In this document: positions 36,401 to 45,466 of the stretch, piece after piece
Layout of the letters: each line of letters starts with the position of its first letter
Position numbering within the stretch: position 1 is the stretch's first letter
Assembly (NCBI RefSeq): GCF_017837635.1
Contig: NZ_JAGJRS010000019.1
Span: 1-64,000, forward strand
DNA length: 64,000 nucleotides
Reading direction: 5' to 3'
DNA from: Frateuria flava
GTDB taxonomy: Bacteria; Pseudomonadota; Gammaproteobacteria; Xanthomonadales; Rhodanobacteraceae
Program-made: the position numbers and the translations under genes
Notes under the pieces: model-generated
Seen by the model: the letters and a program-made list of their open reading frames with translations, nothing else
Database searches by the model: none
What the model was told of the DNA's origin: nothing

Positions 36401-37346
36401 GCAGACGCCGACCGAGCCGGTGGCGAACCCCGCCGCCACCGGTATCGATCCGGCGTCGCTGCCCCCCTTCCATCTGTGGATCGGCGATCTGCGACTGGGC
36501 ACCGCCCGGCTCGGCGAGGCGCGACTGGAAACCTGGCCGACCGGCCAGGGCATGCACATCGACCAGTTGCGCGCGCTGTCCAAGAGCGTGCAGCTCAATG
36601 CCGGCGGCGACTGGAACGGCACGGCGCAGGCGAGCCAGACGCATATGCGTATCGATTTCGCCGCGCAGAACCTGGGCAGCATGCTCACCGCCTTCGGCTA
36701 CGAGGGCCTGTTCAACGGCGGCAAGACGCATGCGGTGCTGGATGCGAGCTGGCCCGGTGCGCCCACGTCCTTCGCGCTGGCGAACATGACCGGCACGTTG
36801 GCCGTCGACGTCAGCCATGGCCGCATCCCCGAGGTGGCCCCGGGTGTCGGTCGTCTGTTCGGCCTGGTGTCCGTGGCCGAACTGCCCCGGCGGCTGACGC
36901 TCGACTTCGGCGACGTGTTCGGCAAGGGACTTGCCTTCGATTCGATCAAGGGCGACTTCCGTTTCGCCGACGGCAACGCCTCCACCGACAATCTGAAGAT
37001 CCGCGGCCCGGCCGCCGACATCGACATCCAAGGCCGTACCGGCCTGCGGGCGCGCGACTACGACCAGCAGGTCTATGTCGTCCCGCACGTGGGCAACAGC
37101 CTGCCGGTGGTCGGCGCGGTGGTCGCCGGGCCGGTCGGCGCCGCTGCGGGCTTCGCCGTGCAGGGGCTGCTCGGCAAGGGCCTGAACAAGGCGGCCAGCG
37201 CCCGATACCACGTCACCGGCAGCTGGGACAAACCGGTGTTCACGCTGCTGGAGAAGCACGAGCTGCCGGCCCAGCCCGCGACGCCGTCCTCGACTCGGCC
37301 AGCGCCGGCCTCTCATCCCGCGGCTGCCTCCTCCTCGCCGCGCTGA
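33435..37346 (+). CDS. yhdP: YhdP-family AsmA-like envelope protein
   Basis: The 1,303-residue protein has one N-terminal membrane helix (about 15-38, GAGIAVVTLAVLVALAQLLL) and a very long beta-rich periplasmic part, typical of the AsmA-like YhdP family. In Escherichia coli YhdP helps carry phospholipids to the outer membrane. The end includes LPVVGAVVAGPVGAAAGFAV, conserved in the family. A low-complexity Pro/Ala linker lies near residue 975. The start is GTG at 33435. The order rng-yhdP-tldD is conserved, but here tldD is 3.5 kb further on. Confidence 0.92.
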   Translation: MNARWQRRLHLALRALGWGAGIAVVTLAVLVALAQLLLPLLARHPQWVAAQLSGRLQRPVSFASMEGHWRGSGPLFVMRDVTVGPGPSGGSPLHLPESELKIDFGAWLLPSRHMLDLRARGLELDLSHDAQGRWHVSGIGGPEGGARQDFSMGPVSLGIWLRDLRLIVTDEASGHRYAVRADQLRLSRQGSRVRFGVLLQREGASGQWHGAGSFREDGSEGRLWLAGDRLDLRTLLGDVAMDGYEAKRGTGKVAAWLDWKDRKVVRATVRFELADLAIAGPAGTASAPALRGLAGISRSADGYEVRYADDKGGALALALHEPDGALRVDMAARDLDLAPLLPWLALKPDLAPSLGAWLGSGHPHALLKQAALQWSRADGVQALQASFSQAGIAAAGKLPGISRLAGTLRGDAQGFSLELPAQATVVDFTPGFRQPFVLPRLGGTLAAWHADGAWQLGMDPLAFQGEGFAGSARGTIALPDDGGRPFLDFYAHVDHAQVPAAKLFLSPHTMSPHAVEWLDRALVAGTVDEGDLVVRGNLSDWPFRHNEGRFEAHARISGLTLDYGEEWPQATGLSVEASFVDNGMLAEARGGESLGIKLERAVALIPDFSDTTVDLNAQGNGSGASLMTFLRQSPIAREQAGTLAKLRLGGSGAFGFHLSLPVKDVSALRLEGSARLADADVDAPEWKLKLDKLAGPVSFDAHGVHAGPLAGRFRGQPASLDLAIADATGEPGTLLSARLQGPFTIAELVQGFPQLEWLGKAAEGRSDYTLGFDVTRGSGDASVQTLSADSTLAGTALKLPVPLSKPADAVLPLHLTLGVPVENARLDVALGDVMRARFRLPAGDTHPLAAAIAFGTAMPDNLPDQGLRIRGHAAALDVSGWVQHAVAGSSSEGPGLESIDAQADHALVFEHDFPDMHIKAAPGTGGLAIDVDSPAMAGHVDVPAADLRKRGITARLQRLYWPQAAPAPDSKSTTEPVDAAAPSASAKEAQTPTEPVANPAATGIDPASLPPFHLWIGDLRLGTARLGEARLETWPTGQGMHIDQLRALSKSVQLNAGGDWNGTAQASQTHMRIDFAAQNLGSMLTAFGYEGLFNGGKTHAVLDASWPGAPTSFALANMTGTLAVDVSHGRIPEVAPGVGRLFGLVSVAELPRRLTLDFGDVFGKGLAFDSIKGDFRFADGNASTDNLKIRGPAADIDIQGRTGLRARDYDQQVYVVPHVGNSLPVVGAVVAGPVGAAAGFAVQGLLGKGLNKAASARYHVTGSWDKPVFTLLEKHELPAQPATPSSTRPAPASHPAAASSSPR

Positions 37347-37429
37347 CAGGCGTTCGGCCGAGGGCCTCGGCGGACTCATCGTCCGTGATGAGTCCGCCTC
37401 AGCGTTGGTGCCGCGGTCGACACTCGTCC

Positions 37430-38077
37430 TCAGCGGATCCGGAAGAGGGCGGTCGTTTCCGCGGACAGGTAACTGGTCTGGCCCACCCGGCGGACGTGGG
37501 CAAGCAGACGGGACTCGGCGTGACGGGCCTGCTGCCAGTCCTCACGGGTGAAAGTGAACTGCCCGACCGGGCAACCGCGCAGTTCGGCTTCGATCTCCCG
37601 CAGGCGGCAGTAGTCCAGATAGCTGTTCACCTCGCCGCCGAGCTGCGGCCACGCCGCGTCTACCACGATCGCATCGTCCAGCCGTGCGGCCTGGCGCGGG
37701 ACCAGCTCATGCTTGCCGTGGATGTAGCCCACGACCACGCGGGCGGGTGCGATGGCCTCGTTGGCAGCCTGCCAGGTCGTGTCTCGGATCATCCGCTCGA
37801 CCGCCACGGCCAGCTGCAGGCGTTGCTCGATACCTGCCGCGCAGCGCTCGCGCGATGACCGGTCCGACAGCTCACGCCAGGCCGCGACCAGTTGTTCACG
37901 CTCCAGGGGCACATGCTGCAACCGGCCGAGCAGGCGATTGAAGCGGACCAGCGCCTTAGCGCGAATGGAAAGACCGTCGCCAGGGCGGCGGCGGGCCGGA
38001 GGGCCGCAACCCGGCAGGGAACGCGATTGCAGGGCGGCCGGCAAGGGCAGGAGGGTGGTGGCGAACTGGGCATTCAT
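37430..38077 (-). CDS. Protein of unknown function, 215 residues
   Basis: The product begins MNAQFATTLLPLPAALQSRS and appears soluble and helical, with no membrane segment. Recognisable features are ARLDDAIVVDAAWPQLGGEV and NSYLDYCRLREIEAEL near residues 150-180. I do not recognise the family. GGAGAG upstream of the ATG at 38077 supports the start. It lies between yhdP and a divergent CadC-like regulator, from which it is separated by 138 nt, so the regulator may control it. Confidence 0.6.
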   Translation of the reverse strand: MNAQFATTLLPLPAALQSRSLPGCGPPARRRPGDGLSIRAKALVRFNRLLGRLQHVPLEREQLVAAWRELSDRSSRERCAAGIEQRLQLAVAVERMIRDTTWQAANEAIAPARVVVGYIHGKHELVPRQAARLDDAIVVDAAWPQLGGEVNSYLDYCRLREIEAELRGCPVGQFTFTREDWQQARHAESRLLAHVRRVGQTSYLSAETTALFRIR

Positions 38078-38215
38078 GGCGTCTCTCCGGTGGTAGGCGT
38101 GCCGCGGCTGGCGGCATGGCGCAGACTCCTCCGGCAGAACGTTTGAGTCATGATGGACATGCGAGGCTTGCAGGAGCGAACACCGAGGTTTGTGTGATCG
38201 CCTGAGGGTTTCCCG

Positions 38216-40459
38216 ATGAACCGGACGGAATCGGGCGCACGCGACGGGGGAGCTACGCCTTATCGTTTTGGCGATGTCGTGGTCGATCCGGCCGCGCAGA
38301 CCTTGTCGCGTGCGGGTGTACCGCAGCCGGTGGAGCCGAAGGCGTTCGCCGTGCTGCTGGCGCTGCTGCACCATCCGGGCGAGCTGATCGGTCGCGACGA
38401 CCTGATCGACCAGGTCTGGGGCCATCGCCACGTCACGCCGGGCGTGCTGACCCGCGCCATCGCGCAACTGCGCCATGCCCTGGGCGAAGATCCCCAGCAA
38501 CCGCGCTACATCCAGACGCGCCATGCACTGGGCTACCGCTTCATCGGGCAGTTGCAGGATCCGCCCGCGCCGCGCCCGCCGGACGCGACCGCTCCCCCGC
38601 CGTACGACACAATGCCGGCGGCCCACGAGCCGGCGGTGCCCGAGCCGGCCGGCTTGCCGCCGCCGGCCGCCGTCGTGCCCGCATGGAGCACGGTCGATCC
38701 GCCCGTGCACGGCCACCGCCCGGGTGCCTGGCGCTGGCCATCGCTGGCAGGCCTGGTGCTGCTGGGCGTACTGGCGGCCTGGGGCGTGCTCCAGTGGCGG
38801 GCGACAATGCACAGGCCGGTGGCAGCCTCGGTAGCGGTACTCCCGTTTGCCAACCTCAGCGGCAACGCCCATGACGACTACTTTGCCGAAGGGCTGGCCG
38901 AGGAAATGCGCGACGCGCTGGCGGGCGTGAAGGGGCTGAAGGTGGTCGCCTCGGTACCCTCCGTGCCCGACAGCCAGGCGGTCGATACCCAGGCGCTGGG
39001 CCAGCGTCTGGGTGTGGCCTCGATACTGGGTGCCAGCGTGCGACGCGAGGGCTCGCGTGTGCGCATCACCGCGCGGCTGACCGACACCTCGACCGGCTTC
39101 GTCCTGTGGAGTCACACCTACGACCGCCAGCTGACCGGCATCTTCGACACCCAGAGCGACATCGCCCGGGAAGTGGTGCACGCCTTGTTGGGGGCGATTC
39201 CCGATGGCGGCGAGCAGCTGGCCAGGCGCTTGGCGCCCACCCACAACGCGGCGGCGTTCGACACCTATCTGGCCGGGCTGCAGCTGCTCAACCGTGCCAC
39301 CACCGAGCCGGAAGCCGCCGACCGGGCGATCGCCCGCTTCGGGCAGGCGCTGCAGCAGGACAGCCAGTTCGCGCGGGCCCAAGCCGGCATCTGCCGTGCC
39401 GAGATCTGGCGGTTCCAGAGCAGCCACAATCCTTCGGCGTTCGACAACGCCAAGGCCGCCTGCCAGCGGGCCGCACAGATGGATCCCTCCATGCCGGAAA
39501 CCGACCAGGCGCTGGGCGACCTCTACCGTGCCAGCGGCGATGGCGCGCGCGCGCTGGAGCACTACCGCAAGAGCGCGCGGTCACCCGCACTGGCCGCTGC
39601 CTCGCACGTGGGCATGGCCAAGGTCTACGCCGCCCAGGGCCGGAGCGACCTGGCGCTGGCGCAATTCCAGCGCGCGCTGGAGCTGTCCCCCGACGACGCC
39701 GGCGTACACGCCGAACTGGGCTATCAGCAGTACCTGGACGGCAAGGTGCCGCAGGCGGTGTCCTCCTATCGCCGCGCCGTGGAACTGCAACCGGACCGGG
39801 AGGATCTGTGGGAAACGCTGGGCGCGCTGTACATCGAGGCGGGCGACGACACGGCCGCGCAGGCGGCACTGGAGCGCGCGATCGGCATCGAACCGACGGT
39901 CGGCGCGGTAACCAACCTGGGCCTGCTCAAGTACCAGCATGGCGACTATGCCGCCGCGGTGGCGCTGCAACGGCAGGCGACGACGCTGGGCCCGGACGAT
40001 TTCATGGTCTGGGGCAACCTGGGCGAGGCGTTGCGGGTGGATCCGGCCTCCAGCAAAGCCGACATGCGCAAGGCGTTCGATGAAGCCGCGGAGCGCGCCG
40101 AGCGCTACCTGGTGGTCGAACCCAGGGACGCCCGCGCGGTGGCCGCGCTCGCCTTCTACCGGGTGATGCTGGGCGACCGGATTCGTGCGCGCGAACTGGT
40201 CGTCCGCGCCGAAGCGCTGCACGCGCAACCGGGCGAAGTGGCGCTGCTCAACGCCGAAACGCTGGCGCTGCTTGGCGATCTCGATGGTGCACGCCAGCGA
40301 CTGGCGACTGCGCGCGCCGCGGGTATCCCCGAGACGCTGATCGCCAGCAACCATACCTTCCGGCAGCTGGGCCTGCTGTCGCCGCCGGCGACAGCCCGGC
40401 CCGGCGGTCGGAAACCACCCGCCCCGCACTCCCGTGCCGGGGCTTCAGCCGGAGAATGA
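38216..40459 (+). CDS. CadC/ToxR-like membrane regulator with TPR domain
   Basis: The 747-residue product has an N-terminal OmpR-type winged helix (about 15-113: YRFGDVVVDPAAQTLSRAG, then HALGYRFIG). A Pro-rich linker and one transmembrane segment (about 174-193) follow. The periplasmic FlgO/TolB-like block comes next (SVAVLPFANLSGNAHDDYFA), and then about ten TPR-like helices (340-720). Such proteins sense the envelope and act on DNA directly without phosphorylation. The signal and targets are unknown. The next small gene starts across its stop, so both are co-expressed. Confidence 0.85.
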   Translation: MNRTESGARDGGATPYRFGDVVVDPAAQTLSRAGVPQPVEPKAFAVLLALLHHPGELIGRDDLIDQVWGHRHVTPGVLTRAIAQLRHALGEDPQQPRYIQTRHALGYRFIGQLQDPPAPRPPDATAPPPYDTMPAAHEPAVPEPAGLPPPAAVVPAWSTVDPPVHGHRPGAWRWPSLAGLVLLGVLAAWGVLQWRATMHRPVAASVAVLPFANLSGNAHDDYFAEGLAEEMRDALAGVKGLKVVASVPSVPDSQAVDTQALGQRLGVASILGASVRREGSRVRITARLTDTSTGFVLWSHTYDRQLTGIFDTQSDIAREVVHALLGAIPDGGEQLARRLAPTHNAAAFDTYLAGLQLLNRATTEPEAADRAIARFGQALQQDSQFARAQAGICRAEIWRFQSSHNPSAFDNAKAACQRAAQMDPSMPETDQALGDLYRASGDGARALEHYRKSARSPALAAASHVGMAKVYAAQGRSDLALAQFQRALELSPDDAGVHAELGYQQYLDGKVPQAVSSYRRAVELQPDREDLWETLGALYIEAGDDTAAQAALERAIGIEPTVGAVTNLGLLKYQHGDYAAAVALQRQATTLGPDDFMVWGNLGEALRVDPASSKADMRKAFDEAAERAERYLVVEPRDARAVAALAFYRVMLGDRIRARELVVRAEALHAQPGEVALLNAETLALLGDLDGARQRLATARAAGIPETLIASNHTFRQLGLLSPPATARPGGRKPPAPHSRAGASAGE

Positions 40460-40461
40460 TC

Positions 40462-40740
40462 ATGGCTACCAAGCTCAAGCGCGTCCAGGCGCTCGCCGCG
40501 CAGACTCCCTCCATCGGCCGCGTGGGCGCTGCGGCGCGTCGCGGCGGCGGCGAGGAAACAAGGCGAACGCCGCCACGGCCCGCACCAGAAACGCATGGCT
40601 ACATGTTCAACCTCGCCGACGTTATCCGGAACACGCGGATCAGCCTCGTCTCCAAGGGTGTGGTGGTGACCCCGCCGAAGCCGAAGCGCCTGGTGATCGA
40701 GGTAACGCTCGAACTGCCCCTCGATACGCTTGGGCATTGA
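40462..40740 (+). CDS. Small protein of unknown function, 92 residues
   Basis: The product begins MATKLKRVQALAAQTPSIGR. It has a basic, Arg/Pro-rich middle and ends VTPPKPKRLVIEVTLELPLD. No family is recognised and there is no signal or membrane segment. GGAG at 40451-40454 fits the ATG at 40462. An ATG at 40456 is too close. It begins 2 nt after the regulator stop, so it probably belongs with it. Confidence 0.55.
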   Translation: MATKLKRVQALAAQTPSIGRVGAAARRGGGEETRRTPPRPAPETHGYMFNLADVIRNTRISLVSKGVVVTPPKPKRLVIEVTLELPLDTLGH

Positions 40741-40780
40741 GCTGGCCTGGGGTTCGGGAACCCCGGCACCGGTGTTCCGG

Positions 40781-40810
40781 GAAACCCGGCCTTGTGCCGG
40801 GTTTCTCTTG
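40781..40810 (+). terminator. Hairpin terminator after the small gene
   Basis: A perfect 10-bp stem (40781-40790 with 40796-40805) with loop CTTGT ends in GTTTC, then TCTTG. The T-run is short. It separates the accessory module from tldD. Confidence 0.7.
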
Positions 40811-40880
40811 CTCCCCGGTACGTTGAATCGGCGCGTCGTGCCACCATTGTTTCCTTTTACCGCACAGCCATGGGCCACTG

Positions 40881-42320
40881 ATGGATTCCCTGATCGCGCA
40901 AGTCGAAAGCAAGCTGTTGGCCCCCGGCGGCCTGGCCACCCATGACCTGGAGCGCGTCTTCAGTCAGCTGATGGGGCCGTCGATCGACGCGGCCGATCTC
41001 TATTTCCAGCATTCGCGCAGCGAGTCGTGGCTGCTGGAGGAAGGCATCGTCAAGGACGGCAGCCATTCGATCGAACAGGGCGTCGGCGTGCGCGCCATCA
41101 GCGGCGAGAAGACCGGGTTTGCCTACTCCGACGAGATCGTGCTGCCGCAGCTGCTGGAAGCGTCCAAAGCCGCGCGCGCGATCGCCCAGGGCGGGCAGGG
41201 CGCGGGCAAGCCTTTGGCGCTCAACGGCGCGCGGCAGCTGTATCCGGCGCTCGACCCGGTCGAGAGCCTGCCCAATGCGGACAAGATCGCGCTGCTGCGC
41301 GAGGTGGACGCCTACGCGCGCTCGCGCGACCCGCGCGTCAAGCAGGTGATCGTCAGCCTGGCCGCGACCATGGACACCGTGCTGGTCGCCGGCGCTGACG
41401 GCACCCTGGCGGCCGACGTGCGCCCGCTGGTGCGCCTGAACGTCCAGGTGATCGCCGAGTCCAGCGGCCGGCGCGAGCAGGGCAGCGCCGGCGGCGGCGG
41501 CCGCTACGGCTACCGCGAACTGATCGAAAACGGCCGCGGCATGGCGTTCGCCGAGGAAGCGGTGCGCCAGGCGCTCGTCAACCTCGACTCGATCGACGCG
41601 CCCGCCGGGCAGATGACCGTGGTGCTCGGCCCCGGCTGGCCCGGCGTGCTGCTGCACGAGGCGATCGGCCACGGCCTGGAAGGCGACTTCAACCGCAAGG
41701 GCAGCTCCGCCTTCGCCGGCCGCATCGGCCAGCGCGTGGCCGCCCCGGGTGTCACCGTGGTCGACGACGGCACGCTTCCCAACCGCCGCGGCTCGCTCAG
41801 CGTGGACGACGAGGGCACGCCGAGCGAATGCACCACGCTGATCGAGGACGGCATCCTGGTCGGCTACATGCAGGACAAGTTGAACGCGCGCCTGATGGGC
41901 ATGAAGCCCACCGGCAACGGTCGCCGCGAATCGTTCGCGCAATTGCCGATGCCCCGGATGACCAACACCTACATGCGCGCCGGCTCGCATGATCCGGCCG
42001 AGATCATCGCCTCGGTCAAGCGCGGCCTCTATGCCGTCAATTTCGGCGGTGGCCAGGTGGACATCACCAGTGGCAAGTTCGTCTTTTCCGCCAGCGAGGC
42101 TTACCTGATCGAGGACGGCAAGCTCACCGCGCCGGTCAAGGGCGCCACCCTGATCGGCGCCGGTCCGGAGGTGCTCACCCGCGTGTCCATGATCGGCAAT
42201 GACCTCAAGCTCGACGAAGGCATTGGCGTGTGCGGCAAGGACGGCCAGAGCGTGCCGGTCGGAGTGGGCCAGCCGACCCTGAAGATCGATGGCATGACCG
42301 TGGGCGGCACTGCCGCCTGA
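40881..42320 (+). CDS. tldD: TldD metalloprotease
   Basis: The 479-residue protein is the TldD subunit of the TldD/TldE (PmbA) heterodimeric zinc protease, which processes microcin-type peptides and degrades unfolded ones. The zinc motif HEAIGH (HExxxH, H259-H264) lies in [14 protein letters not shown], and the conserved end includes [20 protein letters not shown]. The start at 40881 begins [13 protein letters not shown]. It is the usual third gene of the rng-yhdP-tldD cluster. The pmbA partner is not in this window. Confidence 0.96.
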   Translation: MDSLIAQVESKLLAPGGLATHDLERVFSQLMGPSIDAADLYFQHSRSESWLLEEGIVKDGSHSIEQGVGVRAISGEKTGFAYSDEIVLPQLLEASKAARAIAQGGQGAGKPLALNGARQLYPALDPVESLPNADKIALLREVDAYARSRDPRVKQVIVSLAATMDTVLVAGADGTLAADVRPLVRLNVQVIAESSGRREQGSAGGGGRYGYRELIENGRGMAFAEEAVRQALVNLDSIDAPAGQMTVVLGPGWPGVLLHEAIGHGLEGDFNRKGSSAFAGRIGQRVAAPGVTVVDDGTLPNRRGSLSVDDEGTPSECTTLIEDGILVGYMQDKLNARLMGMKPTGNGRRESFAQLPMPRMTNTYMRAGSHDPAEIIASVKRGLYAVNFGGGQVDITSGKFVFSASEAYLIEDGKLTAPVKGATLIGAGPEVLTRVSMIGNDLKLDEGIGVCGKDGQSVPVGVGQPTLKIDGMTVGGTAA

Positions 42321-42546
42321 CGCGCGGGCCCCCGCATCTTCGGGAGCGGGTGTGACGGGCGGTTGGGGCTTCGTTGCGTACCGTTCGCGCTGTGCCCAGG
42401 CTCGGGCACGCAATTGAAGCACTCATCCGAATCCTCTCCCCCTGGTCGGTTGCCGACGGGTTAAGGGGGATGCCGGCAGAACCGGGGGTCTGACGCTACC
42501 GGGCCGTCATCCCGGCCATAAGTGATAGATGAGTGCAAAACCCAAA

Positions 42547-42575
42547 AAAAACACCGGCGCTAGGCCGGTGTTTTT
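42547..42575. terminator. Bidirectional terminator, mainly for the H-NS-like gene
   Basis: A 12-bp perfect stem (42547-42558 with 42564-42575) has A-rich and T-rich flanks, so it reads as a terminator on both strands. On the minus strand it lies about 20 nt after the H-NS-like stop, and the A-run from 42544 gives the T-tract. The 274 nt between tldD and the H-NS-like gene hold no gene. A short GC hairpin near 42330-42352 follows tldD. Confidence 0.92.
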
Positions 42576-42594
42576 CTATGCATGGCAACGGGGA

Positions 42595-42915
42595 TCAGAT
42601 CGCGAGATCTTTTTCCTTCTTGCCTGCCTTCAGCGCGTCGTTGAACCAGCGCGGGCGCTTGCCACGACCGGACCAGGTTTGTTCCGGGTTGGCCGGGTTG
42701 CGGTACTTCGGCGCCACCGTGCCGGTGCTGCGACGGGCCTTGCGGGCGCCACCGAAGATGTCTTCCATGGAGTAGCCCTCGGCCTTGACCATGGCATGGA
42801 TCTTCTCGCGCAGCTTGGCGACCTTTTCCTTGCGCAGCTCGGTCTGGCGCACCTGTGCCTTGGTGATCAGTTCATTGAGCTGGTTGTGATTGAGGTTCTT
42901 GATGTCGACTGCCAT
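42595..42915 (-). CDS. H-NS-family nucleoid protein
   Basis: The 106-residue product has a coiled-coil oligomerisation part (residues 10-45, LNELITKAQVRQTELRKEKV) and a C-terminal DNA-binding part with YRNPANPEQTWSGRGKRPRW, the H-NS/HvrA core. It should silence AT-rich or acquired DNA. GGGAG lies before the ATG. It resembles the XrvA-like proteins of Xanthomonas. No clear promoter could be assigned in the 217 nt upstream. Confidence 0.93.
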   Translation of the reverse strand: MAVDIKNLNHNQLNELITKAQVRQTELRKEKVAKLREKIHAMVKAEGYSMEDIFGGARKARRSTGTVAPKYRNPANPEQTWSGRGKRPRWFNDALKAGKKEKDLAI

Positions 42916-43132
42916 GCGTGGGCTCCCGGATAAGTCATCGATTATGTGTTTTTGCCTCTCGTCATTGAGAGCGGTGCTTCCTGTCGGGAGGCATTCTCGC
43001 CCAATGGCGGGGGCAATTGCAAAACGGCCGATTATCCCGCGCGGAGAGTAATGCGATCCACCGCATAAAACCGCCTTGGTGCATCGCCAAACTCGACCGC
43101 ATGGGAATTATCGCTTAACGGCAACAACCCAC

Positions 43133-44836
43133 TTACTTTTGCGCGAGCAGTGTGAACAATTCGTCCTCGGTAATGGCGCGGTTTTCCGATTCGGAGCGGC
43201 GGCGGTATTCGAGGGTGCCGGCAGCCAGGCCACGCTCGCTGACCACTACCCGGTGCGGAACACCGATCAATTCCAGATCCGCAAACATCTGGCCGGGGCG
43301 CAAACCGCGATCGTCCAACACCGTTTCGATACCACGTTCCTCGAGCTTGCGATACAGGTTTTCCGCCGCGTCGCGCACGTCCGGCAGGTTCTTGGGATTG
43401 ATGACGCAGACCGCCACGCGCCAGGGCGACATGGTTTCAGGCCAGATAATCCCCGCCTCATCGTGGGACTGTTCGATCGCCGCGGCCACGATGCGGCTCA
43501 CACCGATGCCGTAACAACCCATCAGCATCACCTGGGCCTTGCCCTGGTCGTCCAGCACCGTGGCGCCGAGGGCCTGGGCGTATTTCTGACCCAACTGGAA
43601 AATGTGGCCGACTTCGATGCCACGTGCCAGACGTAGCGTGCCGTGCCCATCGGGTGAGGGATCGCCCTCGACCACCTGGCGGATGTCATCCACGCGGGTC
43701 GTGCGCGCATCGCGCTCCCAGTTGGCGCCGGTGTAATGGGTGCCATCGGCATTGCCGCCGCAAACGAAATCGGCCAGCACCGCGGCACTGCGGTCGACGA
43801 TGACCGGAATCGTTTCCGGCAGGCCGACCGGGCCGATGAATCCTGGACGCGTACCGGTCGCGGCGAGAATCTCTTCTTCCGTGGCCAGTACGGGCTCGTC
43901 TGCCAATTCGGCCAGCTTGCCGGCCTTGACCTCATTGAGCTCGTGATCGCCACGCAGGCACAGCGCGACCAGCCCTTCGCGACCCCGCAGGAGCAGCGTC
44001 TTGATGCACTGCTGCGGAGAAACGCCAAGGAAGGCGCTGACCTCGGCGATCGTTTTCTGCCTGGGCGTATCCACGCGCTTGAGCGGGGCCTGCGGCGCCG
44101 GGCGCTGGATGGCCGGCGCGAGCGCTTCGGCCTTTTCGATATTGGCGGCGTAATCGGAATCGTCAGAAAACGCGATCGCGTCCTCGCCCGAATCGGCCAG
44201 CACCTGGAATTCGTGGCTGGCGTTGCCACCGATCGCGCCGGTGTCTGCCTGCACCGCGCGGAACGAAAGGCCGAGCCGCTCGAAAATGCGTGAATAGGCC
44301 TGGTACATCGCGCCGTAGGTATCGCCCAGCGATTCGGGCGAGAGATGGAACGAATAGGCATCCTTCATCAGGAACTCGCGCGCGCGCATCACGCCGAAGC
44401 GTGGACGGATCTCGTCGCGGAACTTGGTCTGGATCTGATAGAAGTTGACCGGCAGCTGCTTGTAGCTCTTCAGTTCGTTGCGCGCGAAGTCGGTAATGAC
44501 TTCCTCATGGGTCGGTCCGAAACAGAATTCCTGGTCCTTGCGATCCCTGATCTTGAGCAACTGGCCACCGAACTTTTCCCAGCGGCCGGTTTCCTCCCAG
44601 AGCTCCTTGGGTTGCACCGCGGGCATCAGCAATTCGATCGCGCCGGCGCGGTTCATTTCCTCGCGCACCACGTTTTCGACCTTACGCAGCACGCGCAGGC
44701 CCAGCGGCGTCCAGGTGTAGAGGCCGGAGGCGAGCTTGCGGATCATGCCGGCGCGCAGCATCAGCCGATGGCTGGCGATTTCGGCGTCGGCAGGGACTTC
44801 CTTGACGGTGGCCAGGTGGAATTGGCTGAGGCGCAT
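43133..44836 (-). CDS. proS: Prolyl-tRNA synthetase
   Basis: The 567-residue class II enzyme charges tRNA-Pro. It begins [20 protein letters not shown] and has motif 2 (around [20 protein letters not shown]), an inserted editing domain (about 225-395) and the anticodon-binding domain at the C terminus. This is the long bacterial form with editing of Ala-tRNA-Pro. The length fits (565-575). A TATAAT lies 30 nt upstream. Confidence 0.97.
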   Translation of the reverse strand: MRLSQFHLATVKEVPADAEIASHRLMLRAGMIRKLASGLYTWTPLGLRVLRKVENVVREEMNRAGAIELLMPAVQPKELWEETGRWEKFGGQLLKIRDRKDQEFCFGPTHEEVITDFARNELKSYKQLPVNFYQIQTKFRDEIRPRFGVMRAREFLMKDAYSFHLSPESLGDTYGAMYQAYSRIFERLGLSFRAVQADTGAIGGNASHEFQVLADSGEDAIAFSDDSDYAANIEKAEALAPAIQRPAPQAPLKRVDTPRQKTIAEVSAFLGVSPQQCIKTLLLRGREGLVALCLRGDHELNEVKAGKLAELADEPVLATEEEILAATGTRPGFIGPVGLPETIPVIVDRSAAVLADFVCGGNADGTHYTGANWERDARTTRVDDIRQVVEGDPSPDGHGTLRLARGIEVGHIFQLGQKYAQALGATVLDDQGKAQVMLMGCYGIGVSRIVAAAIEQSHDEAGIIWPETMSPWRVAVCVINPKNLPDVRDAAENLYRKLEERGIETVLDDRGLRPGQMFADLELIGVPHRVVVSERGLAAGTLEYRRRSESENRAITEDELFTLLAQK

Positions 44837-44865
44837 GACGGGTAATCCGGGGAATAAAGAGGCCG

Positions 44866-44871
44866 ATTATA
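44866..44871 (-). promoter_or_regulatory. -10 element of the proS promoter
   Basis: A perfect TATAAT on the minus strand ends 30 nt before the proS start codon. The nearest TTGACG (44894-44899) is 22 nt away, too far for a normal -35, so the -35 remains unassigned. Confidence 0.5.
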
Positions 44872-44917
44872 CGTGGCCCACCCCCGGCTTACGCGTCAAG
44901 GACGCCGGCGCAAAGCC

Positions 44918-45343
44918 CTACTTGTTGCAGAACTGCTGGTACTGCTGTTCGGCCAGCGCGATCTGCTGGTTGCGCTGGGTCTCGTCCAGCGGCACCGACT
45001 TGCCGCCCTGTTCCAGCACCACACCCTCCTTGCCCTTGAGCAGGTCCAGGTTGGCCTTCAGCGACGTGCAGAGCTTGGCGCGGTTCTCGGGGGTGTTGGG
45101 CAGGCCGCCCGTGCTTGCGGACGCCGGCTTGGCCGCGGTGGCGTCTGATTTGGCCGCGGGTGCCGGTGAAGGAGCGGCCGGCTGTTCCATGCCATTGGCA
45201 TTGATGCGCTTGAACTGGGTGCCCTGCGGAGGTGGCGTTTCGGAGTAGTGCACGGTGCCGTGGGCATCGGTCCACTTGTACACCTGCGCGGCGACCGCGG
45301 GCGCGAGCAGCAGCAACACGAGGGCGAGGGGCAAGCGGCGCAT
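44918..45343 (-). CDS. Secreted DUF4124 protein
   Basis: The 141-residue product has a signal peptide (MRRLPLALVLLLLAPAVAAQ) followed at once by VYKWTDAHGTVHYSETPPPQ, the DUF4124 signature. An Ala/Pro-rich linker and a C-terminal helical part with a final Cys follow. The role is unknown; the family is common in the proteobacterial periplasm. GGAGAA supports the ATG at 45343 over the in-frame ATG at 45361. Confidence 0.85.
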   Translation of the reverse strand: MRRLPLALVLLLLAPAVAAQVYKWTDAHGTVHYSETPPPQGTQFKRINANGMEQPAAPSPAPAAKSDATAAKPASASTGGLPNTPENRAKLCTSLKANLDLLKGKEGVVLEQGGKSVPLDETQRNQQIALAEQQYQQFCNK

Positions 45344-45466
45344 GGAATTCTCCGAGGGCATGGGGCCCCGGCACTAGTTAACACTCCGCGCGGCCGGACT
45401 CAAGCGTGGCGGGGCCGTTGACGGGCGATGGTTTACACTCTCGCGCATTCCGTCACGGATCGTTGC

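Noticed and set aside
33552-37379. A 1,275-residue open frame antisense to yhdP
   Set aside because: It mirrors the codon structure of yhdP in GC-rich DNA, has no start signal and no recognisable domain. Long antisense frames are expected at this GC content.
45418-45439. TTGACG and TACACT before pssA as a promoter
   Set aside because: The spacer is 10 nt, too short for sigma-70. No better pair was found.
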